64,000 nt of DNA from Polynucleobacter sp. AP-Kolm-20A-A1 (lineage in GTDB: Bacteria > Pseudomonadota > Gammaproteobacteria > Burkholderiales > Burkholderiaceae), in assembly GCF_018688315.1 (NCBI RefSeq), contig NZ_CP061315.1:1364001-1428000 (forward strand), read 5' to 3'. Positions 56,354 to 63,432 of this stretch are shown one piece after another. The notes beneath the pieces were generated by a model. It saw only the letters and a program-made list of their open reading frames with translations. It was not told the origin of the DNA and searched no databases. Both the position numbers and the translations under genes were made by a program. How positions within the stretch are numbered: the first letter of the stretch is position 1; each line of letters begins with the position of its first letter.

Positions 56354-57454
56354 TTAATTGTAAGCGTTTAAAGCCCATTGGATATGCTCAGCTACCAATG
56401 GATCTGCAGTAGGTAGAGCTTCGTTTAAGGCGGAGCGTAATAATTCCTTCTCCACCTTATCCACCTTGGTGCTCGCCAAAGCATTACCCATCGCGACCGC
56501 TAAATTACGTCGCCATCTGCTGTAACCAATCCTACGAATCGCACTGCCTTCATGGCGCTGCTCAAACTCTGCTTCAGTCCAGGACCACAGATGCATGAGA
56601 CTGGCCTGGCCTAGACCATGGCGCTGTGCAAAGTCAGGTAGCTGCGTTCGTTTTGAGAATTTATTCCAAGGGCAAATTAACTGACAGTCATCACAGCCAT
56701 AAACGCGATTACCCATCGCACTTCTAAACTCCACCGGAATCGCTTCGGGATTTTCAATGGTTAAGTAAGAGATGCAACGCCTTGCATCTAGCTGATATGG
56801 TGCTGTAATCGCTTGTGTGGGACAGATATCAATACAAGATGTACACGTTCCACAATGCTCTTCTTGCTCTTGGTCTACTGGTAATGGCACATCAACCAAG
56901 ATCTCACCTAGAAAAAATGTTGATCCAGATTCTCGATTGAGTAGTAGCGTGTGTTTACCACGCCAACCTAAACCTGCCTTGCGAGCCAACTCCACTTCCA
57001 TCAAGGGAGCGGAGTCTGTAAATACGCGATATCCAAAAGTGCCAATTTTTTCTTCGATCAATTTGGCAAATTCTTGCAAACGATTGCGCAGCACCTTGTG
57101 ATAATCGCGCCCACGGGCATACATCGATACCACCGCTTGCTTGGGGTCCTCTAGGCGTTGCCACTCTCGCTCAAGATTAAATTCAGGCGGAAGATAGTTC
57201 ATCGACACACAAATGACTCTGACAGCACCCGGAACCAAGAGCCCTGGGTCAGACCTTAAATCCGCATGCCGTTGCATGTATTCCATATGCCCATGGCGGC
57301 CATCAGCTAGCCACTGATTTAAACGCTCACTAGCAACACCCAAATGCGTATTAGTAATGCGGAGGCTATCAAACCCCAAATTGGCAGCCTGCTCCCCTAG
57401 CCAAGTTCGTAACTTGGCCTCATCTAAAGAGTTTGGAGTGGCAGATAAAGACAT
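56354..57454 (-). CDS. queG: Epoxyqueuosine reductase
   Basis: Cobalamin- and [4Fe-4S]-dependent enzyme for the last step of queuosine synthesis in tRNA. From ATG 57454 it has 366 residues (E. coli 379). Two ferredoxin clusters are clear (CGTCTSCIDICPTQAI and CDDCQLICPWNKF). RGRDYHKVLRNRL and the dicluster context match QueG. A longer frame to 57520 lacks homologous residues. It needs cobalamin, which fits the riboswitch-controlled receptor at 16767, and supplies gluQ's substrate. It is divergent from tsaE. Confidence 0.95.
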   Translation of the reverse strand: MSLSATPNSLDEAKLRTWLGEQAANLGFDSLRITNTHLGVASERLNQWLADGRHGHMEYMQRHADLRSDPGLLVPGAVRVICVSMNYLPPEFNLEREWQRLEDPKQAVVSMYARGRDYHKVLRNRLQEFAKLIEEKIGTFGYRVFTDSAPLMEVELARKAGLGWRGKHTLLLNRESGSTFFLGEILVDVPLPVDQEQEEHCGTCTSCIDICPTQAITAPYQLDARRCISYLTIENPEAIPVEFRSAMGNRVYGCDDCQLICPWNKFSKRTQLPDFAQRHGLGQASLMHLWSWTEAEFEQRHEGSAIRRIGYSRWRRNLAVAMGNALASTKVDKVEKELLRSALNEALPTADPLVAEHIQWALNAYN

Positions 57455-57498
57455 ATTGAATAGAGAATGTAGCTCAATAATTGAATAAACTAGGGGCA

Positions 57499-58020
57499 AT
57501 GACAAAAATACTGGCATCACTAAAGCAACATTGTAGGCAGGAAGCGGAAACCGCCGCCCTAGCCCAGCAGCTTGCCGCCAGTTTGAAGCAATCCATTCAC
57601 CAAACTCCAGGCATTCACCTCAACATCTCCCTAGAGGGTGATCTAGGGGCTGGTAAAACCACCTTTGCAAGACATCTAATCCAAAGCCTAGGCCACAGTG
57701 GAAAAGTCAAGAGCCCCACTTATACCTTGTGCGAACCGTATCCACTAGTAAGTGACAACCATTCGTTTACCGCTCATCACTTTGATCTTTACAGAATGCG
57801 TGATCCACTCGAATGGCAAGAGGCTGGATTTGCGGAATTATTTGATGTGCCTGGCTTTTGCTTAATTGAGTGGCCTGAAAAAGCGGAGGGCACCCTCCCA
57901 CCTTTTGACATTCAGTTACAGCTCATTGCTGGAGCCGATGAAAATGAACGCTCCATCACGATGAATTCCCTATCTGAAAAAGGTAGCGCAGTCGTAAAAA
58001 ATACTGAAGTGAGTCAGTGA
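57499..58020 (+). CDS. tsaE: tRNA threonylcarbamoyladenosine synthesis ATPase
   Basis: ATPase of the TsaBDE complex for t6A37 in tRNAs. The ATG at 57499 has TAGGGG upstream and gives 173 residues; a TTG at 57481 is less likely. Walker A is LEGDLGAGKTTFARHL, with KSPTYTLCEPY, HHFDLYRM and IEWPEKAEGTLP as family motifs. The stop overlaps the amiC start in TGATG form. Confidence 0.95.
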   Translation: MTKILASLKQHCRQEAETAALAQQLAASLKQSIHQTPGIHLNISLEGDLGAGKTTFARHLIQSLGHSGKVKSPTYTLCEPYPLVSDNHSFTAHHFDLYRMRDPLEWQEAGFAELFDVPGFCLIEWPEKAEGTLPPFDIQLQLIAGADENERSITMNSLSEKGSAVVKNTEVSQ

Positions 58021-59366
58021 TGACTAGCAAAAAAATAAACCTCACTAGAAGGCAGCATCTCAAGACTTCCGCGAAGTTCTTGAGCTTTGCGCTGCTACTT
58101 ACCGAAGTAGATATTGCCTGGGGCGCCAAGATTATGGGTGTTCGTGTATGGCCCTCCGAGGACTACACACGCGTGACTTTAGAGTCAGATACACCGTTAC
58201 CGATTACGCAACAGATTCTGACCAATCCAGACCGCCTGGTAGTTGATGTGCAAGGACTTGAACTTAATCCGACACTTAAAGATTTGGTTGCCAAAGTAAA
58301 GCCGAACGATCCTTATATTTCACAAGTACGGGTTGGGCAATTTCAGCCAGGAGTGGTGCGTTTGGTATTTGATTTAAAAGAGCCGATCAAGCCGCAACTC
58401 TTCACACTTGATCCTGTGGCTGAATACAACTACCGCATGGTATTTGACTTGTATCCGACAACACCACCAGATCCATTAATGGCTTTGGTGAGAAGCAGCG
58501 CCAAAAAAGAAAGTGCGCTTGAGAAATCAAATGAAGAAATAGATTTGATTGCTCAATTTGCTACCAAGAAAGAAAAAGAGCTCGCTAAGACGCCATCCGC
58601 ACCAGTTGCCCAGGCCATCCCAGAAACCAAGGACGCGCCAGCGCCTGCCAAGTACAAACGGCTGATCACAATTGCGATTGATCCTGGCCATGGTGGCGAA
58701 GACCCAGGTGCCATCGGTGCAGCAGGCTCTCGAGAAAAGAATGTGGTCCTAGCTATTGCTAGGCGACTGAAAGACAAGATTGAAGGCGAAGCCTATATGC
58801 GCCCTTTCTTGACCAGAGATGGCGACTACTTTGTGCCACTGCATGTCAGAGTACAAAAAGCGAGACGCGTAGAGGCCGATTTGTTCGTATCCATTCATGC
58901 GGATGCTTTCATCGAAAGAAATGCCAGGGGCGCTTCAGTCTTCGCACTCTCTCAAATGGGGGCCAGTAGTACGACGGCTCGCTGGATGGCCAACAAAGAA
59001 AATGCCTCAGATTTAATTGGGGGCATCAATATCAAGACTCAGGATCGTCAAGTTGCCAACCTGCTGCTAGACATGTCGACCACAGCCCAGATTAAAGATT
59101 CTCTACAGGTAGGCAATTCGATCTTGAGGCAAATCGGTGGGTTTGCAACTCTTCACAAGCCCAAGGTAGAGCAAGCAAGCTTTGCGGTTCTAAAGGCCCC
59201 AGATATTCCTTCTATCCTCGTTGAGACCGCTTTTATTAGCAATCCCCAAGAGGAGGCGCGATTAAATGATGACGCCTACCAGGATCGCATTGCAGAGGCC
59301 ATTTTGAGAGGAATTAAGGAGTATTTTTCCAAAAATCCGCCTGTCGCCAGACGGGTCAACTCCTAG
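58020..59366 (+). CDS. amiC: N-acetylmuramoyl-L-alanine amidase (AmiC type)
   Basis: Periplasmic peptidoglycan amidase for daughter-cell separation. From ATG 58020 it has 448 residues. A twin-arginine-like signal contains R10-R11 in LTRRQHLKTSAKFL, an AMIN domain follows (about 38-140, VRVWPSEDYTRVTLE), then a linker. The amidase_3 domain (about 215-440) has zinc-site motifs IAIDPGHGGEDPGAIGAAGS, SIHADAF and VETAFISNP. It follows tsaE, the usual arrangement. A palindrome and the tRNA-Lys gene follow it. Confidence 0.93.
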   Translation: MTSKKINLTRRQHLKTSAKFLSFALLLTEVDIAWGAKIMGVRVWPSEDYTRVTLESDTPLPITQQILTNPDRLVVDVQGLELNPTLKDLVAKVKPNDPYISQVRVGQFQPGVVRLVFDLKEPIKPQLFTLDPVAEYNYRMVFDLYPTTPPDPLMALVRSSAKKESALEKSNEEIDLIAQFATKKEKELAKTPSAPVAQAIPETKDAPAPAKYKRLITIAIDPGHGGEDPGAIGAAGSREKNVVLAIARRLKDKIEGEAYMRPFLTRDGDYFVPLHVRVQKARRVEADLFVSIHADAFIERNARGASVFALSQMGASSTTARWMANKENASDLIGGINIKTQDRQVANLLLDMSTTAQIKDSLQVGNSILRQIGGFATLHKPKVEQASFAVLKAPDIPSILVETAFISNPQEEARLNDDAYQDRIAEAILRGIKEYFSKNPPVARRVNS

Positions 59367-59369
59367 GCA

Positions 59370-59383
59370 CTTGTAATTACAAG
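59370..59383. promoter_or_regulatory. 14-bp palindrome with TGTAATTACA core after amiC
   Basis: CTTGTAATTACAAG, perfectly palindromic, begins three bases after the amiC stop. It shares the ten-base core with the palindrome at 15693-15706, which also follows a gene end. It lies about 50 bases upstream of the tRNA-Lys -10 element, so it could be a binding site at that promoter. Confidence 0.4.
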
Positions 59384-59433
59384 GGCTGACGGGCAGGCTC
59401 CACAGACCCGAGGAACGCTAAGAAACTTCTTGC

Positions 59434-59439
59434 TATAAT
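59434..59439 (+). promoter_or_regulatory. -10 element of the tRNA-Lys promoter
   Basis: A perfect TATAAT extended by TGC (TGCTATAAT), 14 bases before the tRNA 5' end. No strong -35 is seen at the expected spacing; the extended -10 may compensate. Confidence 0.6.
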
Positions 59440-59452
59440 TTATGGCTTAACT

Positions 59453-59528
59453 GGGTCGGTAGCTCAGTCGGTAGAGCAGCGGACTTTTAATCCGTTGGTC
59501 GCGAGTTCGAATCTCGCCCGACCCACCA
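59453..59528 (+). tRNA. tRNA-Lys (anticodon TTT)
   Basis: A 76-base tRNA with acceptor GGGTCGG pairing with CCGACCC, then A and an encoded CCA. The D loop AGCTCAGTCGGTAGAGC, the anticodon loop CTTTTAA (anticodon 59486-59488) and T loop GTTCGAATC are standard. A strong terminator follows at once. Its 3' tail is duplicated in decayed form at 60727-60794. Confidence 0.98.
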
Positions 59529-59535
59529 GTTATAC

Positions 59536-59566
59536 AAAAGCCACCCTCGGGTGGCTTTTTCTTTTT
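59536..59566 (+). terminator. Intrinsic terminator of tRNA-Lys
   Basis: Stem AAAAGCCACC with GGTGGCTTTT around a CTCG loop, followed by TTCTTTTT. It lies eight bases after the tRNA CCA end. A diverged copy occurs at 60768-60794 together with a copy of the tRNA tail. Confidence 0.93.
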
Positions 59567-59596
59567 AAACTAAATTGCTTGGAAGTTTTATTTTAT

Positions 59597-60127
59597 TTAT
59601 TTCGATGGGTCAGCTATCTCAGCAGAATTTCGGTCTTTTATGAGATGACCAAGATTTTCAACATCATCGATAGACAGATATCCGTCTGGCACATCAGGAT
59701 CTGCAGCATCCGAAGGATTGGATCGGTCCGGGTGATACTCCATCATATATGCACGCCTTCTTGCCATGACAGCTTCTGGTGCACTTGCTGCATTAAGATC
59801 TTTTTTTAGATCTGGCGCATGAGCCGGCCTTCGAATGAAGATTTTGTAATTTCCATCTCGACCTCGACACAAAAGTGAAGTTGGTGATTCGGCTGTAGCC
59901 CCACTTGCCCAACGCGCTGTAAACAAGGGATGTTCGTAACAGCCATCCCCAGATTTTTGGAAAGATTGACCGATCTCGGAATCCAAGGCAATGCGCACTG
60001 GCGCAATACCCAAAGTCTCATTTTTGCTGCTAATTAACGCTCCCTCCGGTCTTGAGTGAACCGAAACTGAACCCGCACATGCGCTCAATAACAGTGAGGC
60101 TAAAACAGTCAGAGGAAGAGTTTTCAT
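59597..60127 (-). CDS. PEGA-like lipoprotein
   Basis: A 176-residue predicted lipoprotein. The signal peptide MKTLPLTVLASLLLSAC ends in the lipobox LSAC with C17 as lipidated residue. Directly after it, SVSVHSRPEGALISSKNETL resembles a PEGA-type beta module. The rest is polar, with MMEYHPDRSNPSDAADPDVP near 127-146. It is alone on the minus strand between the tRNA-Lys terminator and the first of two paralogous lipoproteins. The second unit of the local duplication lacks it. The function is unknown. Confidence 0.7.
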   Translation of the reverse strand: MKTLPLTVLASLLLSACAGSVSVHSRPEGALISSKNETLGIAPVRIALDSEIGQSFQKSGDGCYEHPLFTARWASGATAESPTSLLCRGRDGNYKIFIRRPAHAPDLKKDLNAASAPEAVMARRRAYMMEYHPDRSNPSDAADPDVPDGYLSIDDVENLGHLIKDRNSAEIADPSK

Positions 60128-60245
60128 GATGATTTTCTAAAAAACAGGAGCACTTTGACACTATACATTCAACTCTATTGCCGCCTTTTTTATAACTAAT
60201 TTGAAGTACTATTACTTAATACTATTTGAGCTCAAAGGGCTTAAG

Positions 60246-60710
60246 ATGAAATTTAAAAAAATACTTTACTTAAGCGTTCTTACTTTAGTGGCTGGCTGCC
60301 AGGGCATGATGCCGCAAGAAGGCGCAGCCCCTGTGAACCCCGGAGGAGACGTCACCCTAAGCTTCAGCCGCACAAGTACAGTTTGGTTTGCAATTGTGAG
60401 AAACGCACAGGTTTATGTGGATGACCTTAAAGTCTGCGTTATCCCCAATTCAGGTAATTGCACGGTAAATATACCTTCAGGAAAACATGTTCTTAAGATT
60501 GACAGTACATTTTCTGGTTCTTTCGGCGTGTTTTCTCAAAGCTATCAATTTGATAGTGGTAAGACGTATCGCTTTGTTATTGCACCAAACAAAACTGAAA
60601 TGGTGGCAAATAGCCTGCCCTTTGGCGTCGCGGATGCTACGTACTATGAAGCAAATAAGGGCAACGCCAGCAGCAATAATGGTGACTTCACCATGATGCC
60701 CGCCGACTAA
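60246..60710 (+). CDS. Small lipoprotein, paralogue A
   Basis: A 154-residue predicted lipoprotein from ATG 60246; an in-frame TTG at 60201 would place 15 residues before the signal. The lipobox is VAGC with C18. Shared features with the gene at 60872 are NPGGDV, VYVDDLKVC/VFVDGVQVC, a paired-cysteine beta segment (CVIPNSGNC), GKHVLKID, and FDSGKTYRF. The region after the lipobox reads like a compact DUF2846/PEGA-like beta fold. Function unknown, probably envelope-associated. Confidence 0.78.
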   Translation: MKFKKILYLSVLTLVAGCQGMMPQEGAAPVNPGGDVTLSFSRTSTVWFAIVRNAQVYVDDLKVCVIPNSGNCTVNIPSGKHVLKIDSTFSGSFGVFSQSYQFDSGKTYRFVIAPNKTEMVANSLPFGVADATYYEANKGNASSNNGDFTMMPAD

Positions 60711-60726
60711 TAGCCAAATGACGCTA

Positions 60727-60794
60727 TTGGTCGCAAGTTCGAATATCTCCCTGCCCACTAGCTATACAGAAGCCACCTTCGGGTGGCTTTCCCT
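60727..60794 (+). repeat. Decayed duplicate of the tRNA-Lys 3' tail and terminator
   Basis: These 68 bases align without gaps to 59495-59562: the variable loop, T arm, acceptor 3' strand, CCA region and terminator hairpin of tRNA-Lys. By eye about 57 of 68 bases are identical. The changes break the T-arm and acceptor pairing, so it is not a functional tRNA. The hairpin (60770-60788) survives and may terminate the preceding lipoprotein transcript. Confidence 0.85.
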
Positions 60795-60871
60795 TTTGGT
60801 CTTTTATCGCCGCCTTTAAAGATCGAAAATTGAAGTACTATTTGCACAGCACTACTTTGGCAAAATGACTG

Positions 60872-61369
60872 ATGATGAATTACAAAAAAATATTCTATGT
60901 AGGTTTGTTTTTATTGGCTGGCTGTCAAAGCACGCCCCAGCAGGCCTTTAACGACCCAGGTGGAGATGTCGGTTTAGTATTTTTTCGGGAAAAGAACTTT
61001 TCTGCCAGCTTAAAAGATGCGGAAGTATTTGTAGATGGTGTTCAAGTTTGTGCTATTCCTAATGGAGGAAATTGCAGATCGAGCACTACCGCTGGAAAGC
61101 ATACTCTGAAGATAGATGCCACATTCACAGTCGGCTATTTTTCCAAAAGCTATGTTTTTGAAAGCGGCAAAACCTATCGTTTTAATATATCTGCAGATAA
61201 CACGCAGTTAGTTGCCGGCCTAGCCGGAGGAGGCATAGGCTATGCAGTGGGAGGCGATATAGGCGGCCTAGTTGGAGTAACCGCCGCTGAGGTTGGAGCC
61301 TATGAAGTAAATAAAAACGACACGAGTGTTAGTAATGGCGTTTTTAAAATGGAGTCTTTAGACAACTAA
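60872..61369 (+). CDS. Small lipoprotein, paralogue B with glycine-rich insert
   Basis: A 165-residue predicted lipoprotein with lipobox LAGC (C18 counting from the first of two adjacent ATGs at 60872 and 60875). It is co-linear with the gene at 60246 over most of its length (DPGGDV, VFVDGVQVC, CAIPNGGNC, GKHTLKIDATF, FESGKTYRF). It differs by a hydrophobic glycine-rich segment near 114-138 (GGGIGYAVGGDIGGLVGVTA), a glycine-zipper-like stretch that could insert into membrane. The function is unknown. Confidence 0.78.
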   Translation: MMNYKKIFYVGLFLLAGCQSTPQQAFNDPGGDVGLVFFREKNFSASLKDAEVFVDGVQVCAIPNGGNCRSSTTAGKHTLKIDATFTVGYFSKSYVFESGKTYRFNISADNTQLVAGLAGGGIGYAVGGDIGGLVGVTAAEVGAYEVNKNDTSVSNGVFKMESLDN

Positions 61370-61373
61370 AAAA

Positions 61374-61844
61374 CTACTTCTGCACTCCAGGCTGTGCCTG
61401 CTGATTGTTCGGTGGCGTAGCATTAGTTTGAGGAGCATTCGTATTGGTACCCGGAGTCAATATAGTGACTTGATCCACACAATCATTGCTATCGTAGGTC
61501 ACTTCGTACACCCTTAAATCACCATTATTAATAGCTTCTACTGGGGTGCTAATCACTTCAGTTACACCAAGAGTAAATACGTCCGCAGTTCCCTCTACAA
61601 GAGCGCGCGCAGCTTTGTTGCCTTGACTGTAGCCCTGAGTGAATCGATAAATTTCATATTTCTTACCATTCTTCATGCCGCTGGTTACGGGCACACCAAA
61701 TTCAGCAATTAAGGTATCCCTTGATGTACCTACTTTAAAAAGCGCCTCATTTTTTTGGGATGGCTGATGTGCGGCCATATAAACCGAGCAAGCATTTAGC
61801 GAAAATGCCAAGAGAGTTAATGCGCAAAATTTCGCAAATTTCAT
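61374..61844 (-). CDS. Small lipoprotein, GTADV-type
   Basis: A 156-residue predicted lipoprotein. The signal MKFAKFCALTLLAFSLNAC ends in lipobox LNAC (C19). An SmpA/OmlA-like N-terminal part (FKVGTSRDTLIAEFGVPVTS, then NGKKYEIYRFTQG) is followed by the amphipathic segment GTADVFTLGVTEVISTPVEA. The C-terminal tail is Asn/Thr/Pro/Gln-rich and probably disordered. It converges on paralogue B with four bases between stops. Function unknown, probably outer-membrane periplasmic face. Confidence 0.75.
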   Translation of the reverse strand: MKFAKFCALTLLAFSLNACSVYMAAHQPSQKNEALFKVGTSRDTLIAEFGVPVTSGMKNGKKYEIYRFTQGYSQGNKAARALVEGTADVFTLGVTEVISTPVEAINNGDLRVYEVTYDSNDCVDQVTILTPGTNTNAPQTNATPPNNQQAQPGVQK

Positions 61845-62033
61845 TTGATACCTTACTTTTGTATTAATCAGGGTAGTTTATATGACTACAAAATATAAGA
61901 ATATCTTTATATCACCCATACGAACCAAAAGATTCGACCCACCTAATTCAGGTAATTATTAAGCAAAATAATAGAATGGCCTTAAGTATTATGTGGATAA
62001 GAACAAATATAGATAAATCCATAGAATGGAATC

Positions 62034-62999
62034 ATGACTAATTTCCTTGACCCCGCTATTCTATTTTTCATCTTTGGGGTGTTTGCGGGGAGTGTTAAGT
62101 CCAACCTAGAAATACCGCCACAGATTTCTAGATTCTTATCGCTATATCTATTAATGGCATTGGGGCTGAAGGGTGGATTTGCACTTCATAAGTCTGGGTT
62201 TACAAGTGAGATCGCATTCTCATTAGGTCTTGCAATTTTTCTAGCCGTCATTATCCCAATCATTGGTTACCTCATCCTCAGAAGACGCTTAAATGCATTT
62301 GATGCAGCCGCAATTGCTGCCACATATGGATCGGTAAGTGCTGTTACTTTTATCACCGCCACCCAATACCTAGATCAATTTGGTATTAGCTATGGTGGTC
62401 ACATGGCCGCCGCCATGGCACTCATGGAGTCGCCCGCCATTATTCTTGCGATTGTTTTAGCAAATAAAGCTCGGTCATCTCAATCACCCACTCCAACGGG
62501 TCATCAAGCTACAAGCATCTCAAAAATACTGCATGAGTCTTTTACTGATGGCGCACAATTATTGCTACTAGGTTCCATGCTGGTTGGTTTGGTGAGTGGT
62601 GATGCAGGGCAAAAATTAATGGCGCCATTTTCGATTGATCTATTTAAAGGCATGCTAGCGTTCTTCCTGCTAGACATGGGTTTGATGGCCGCCAGAAATT
62701 TAAAGGATCTCAAGGGAAAACCTGCTATCACCTTGCTATACGCGCTCGGCTCACCCCTCTCTCATGCATTGCTTGCTTTGGTGCTTTGCAAACTGATTGG
62801 GCTCCCACTGGGAAATACTATTTTGCTGATGGTGCTGGCATCAAGCGCCTCTTATATTGCCGTACCTGCAGTATTGCGTCATGCCCTACCTGAAGTAAAT
62901 CCAGCGCTCTACATGGGTATGTCGCTTGGAATCACCTTCCCCTTCAACATCATTCTAGGTATACCGCTTTACACTTTACTAGCCAAGCAACTCTTGTAA
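62034..62999 (+). CDS. SbtA-type sodium-dependent bicarbonate permease
   Basis: A 321-residue inner-membrane protein with about ten helices in two inverted repeats. SbtA (DUF897) features include LDPAILFFIFGVFAGSVKSN at the start, AATYGSVSAVTFITA near 95-110, and SASYIAVPAVLRHALPE near 270. Cyanobacterial SbtA imports HCO3- with Na+. The partner SbtB is not adjacent. The 190-base A/T-rich region upstream (61845-62033) holds nothing I can name. In this setting it could supply bicarbonate for carboxylases. Confidence 0.88.
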   Translation: MTNFLDPAILFFIFGVFAGSVKSNLEIPPQISRFLSLYLLMALGLKGGFALHKSGFTSEIAFSLGLAIFLAVIIPIIGYLILRRRLNAFDAAAIAATYGSVSAVTFITATQYLDQFGISYGGHMAAAMALMESPAIILAIVLANKARSSQSPTPTGHQATSISKILHESFTDGAQLLLLGSMLVGLVSGDAGQKLMAPFSIDLFKGMLAFFLLDMGLMAARNLKDLKGKPAITLLYALGSPLSHALLALVLCKLIGLPLGNTILLMVLASSASYIAVPAVLRHALPEVNPALYMGMSLGITFPFNIILGIPLYTLLAKQLL

Positions 63000-63024
63000 G
63001 TATTTTGTTGGCTACACCCAATAT

Positions 63025-63417
63025 TTAAATGAGTTCAGATATTTCAATTAAATTCTGATCTGGGTCTCGTACATAGACCGAGTTAATTTTTTGTGTGGCA
63101 CCAGTACGAATCACCGGCCCCTCAATAATTGGCCAGGATTCTGCGGCCAGCTTTTCAATCACCCTTTCTAGAGGGCGATCAGCAATAAAGCAAAGATCGA
63201 GTGATCCCGGGGTTGGAGTATCTGCCTTGGGCTCAAACTCCCTGCCTTTGATGTGAAGGTTGATCTTTTGGTTGCCGAACTTAAACGCTTTGCGCTCAAC
63301 AGGTGGCGTTCCACCAATAAAAGATTCCAACTTCATTCCAAGAACGCGGGTATAAAAATCCACGCACTCTGCTTCTTTTGCAGTGGTGAGTACCAAATGA
63401 TCTAAATGGTCAATCAT
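63025..63417 (-). CDS. VOC-family (glyoxalase-like) protein
   Basis: A 130-residue protein with the two-module beta-alpha-beta-beta-beta fold. IDHLDHLVLTTAKEAECVDF begins it, FYTRVLGMKLESF follows, the middle segment KINLHIKGREF carries a metal-type His, and VYVRDPDQNLIEIS ends it. ATG 63417 is preferred to 63423 because AAGGGG lies about eight bases upstream of it. The reaction is undetermined; the family includes dioxygenases, glyoxalases and resistance proteins. It lies 15 bases after the HMG-CoA-lyase-like gene. Confidence 0.85.
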   Translation of the reverse strand: MIDHLDHLVLTTAKEAECVDFYTRVLGMKLESFIGGTPPVERKAFKFGNQKINLHIKGREFEPKADTPTPGSLDLCFIADRPLERVIEKLAAESWPIIEGPVIRTGATQKINSVYVRDPDQNLIEISELI

Positions 63418-63432
63418 ATTCATTTCCCCTTC

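Noticed and set aside
59495..59809. 104-residue ORF starting within tRNA-Lys
   Set aside because: It begins in the tRNA, crosses the terminator and is antisense to the PEGA-like lipoprotein.
61935..61943. CGACCCACC, matching the tRNA-Lys 3' end, as a possible third tail copy
   Set aside because: Only nine bases match and the neighbouring bases do not align, so chance is sufficient.
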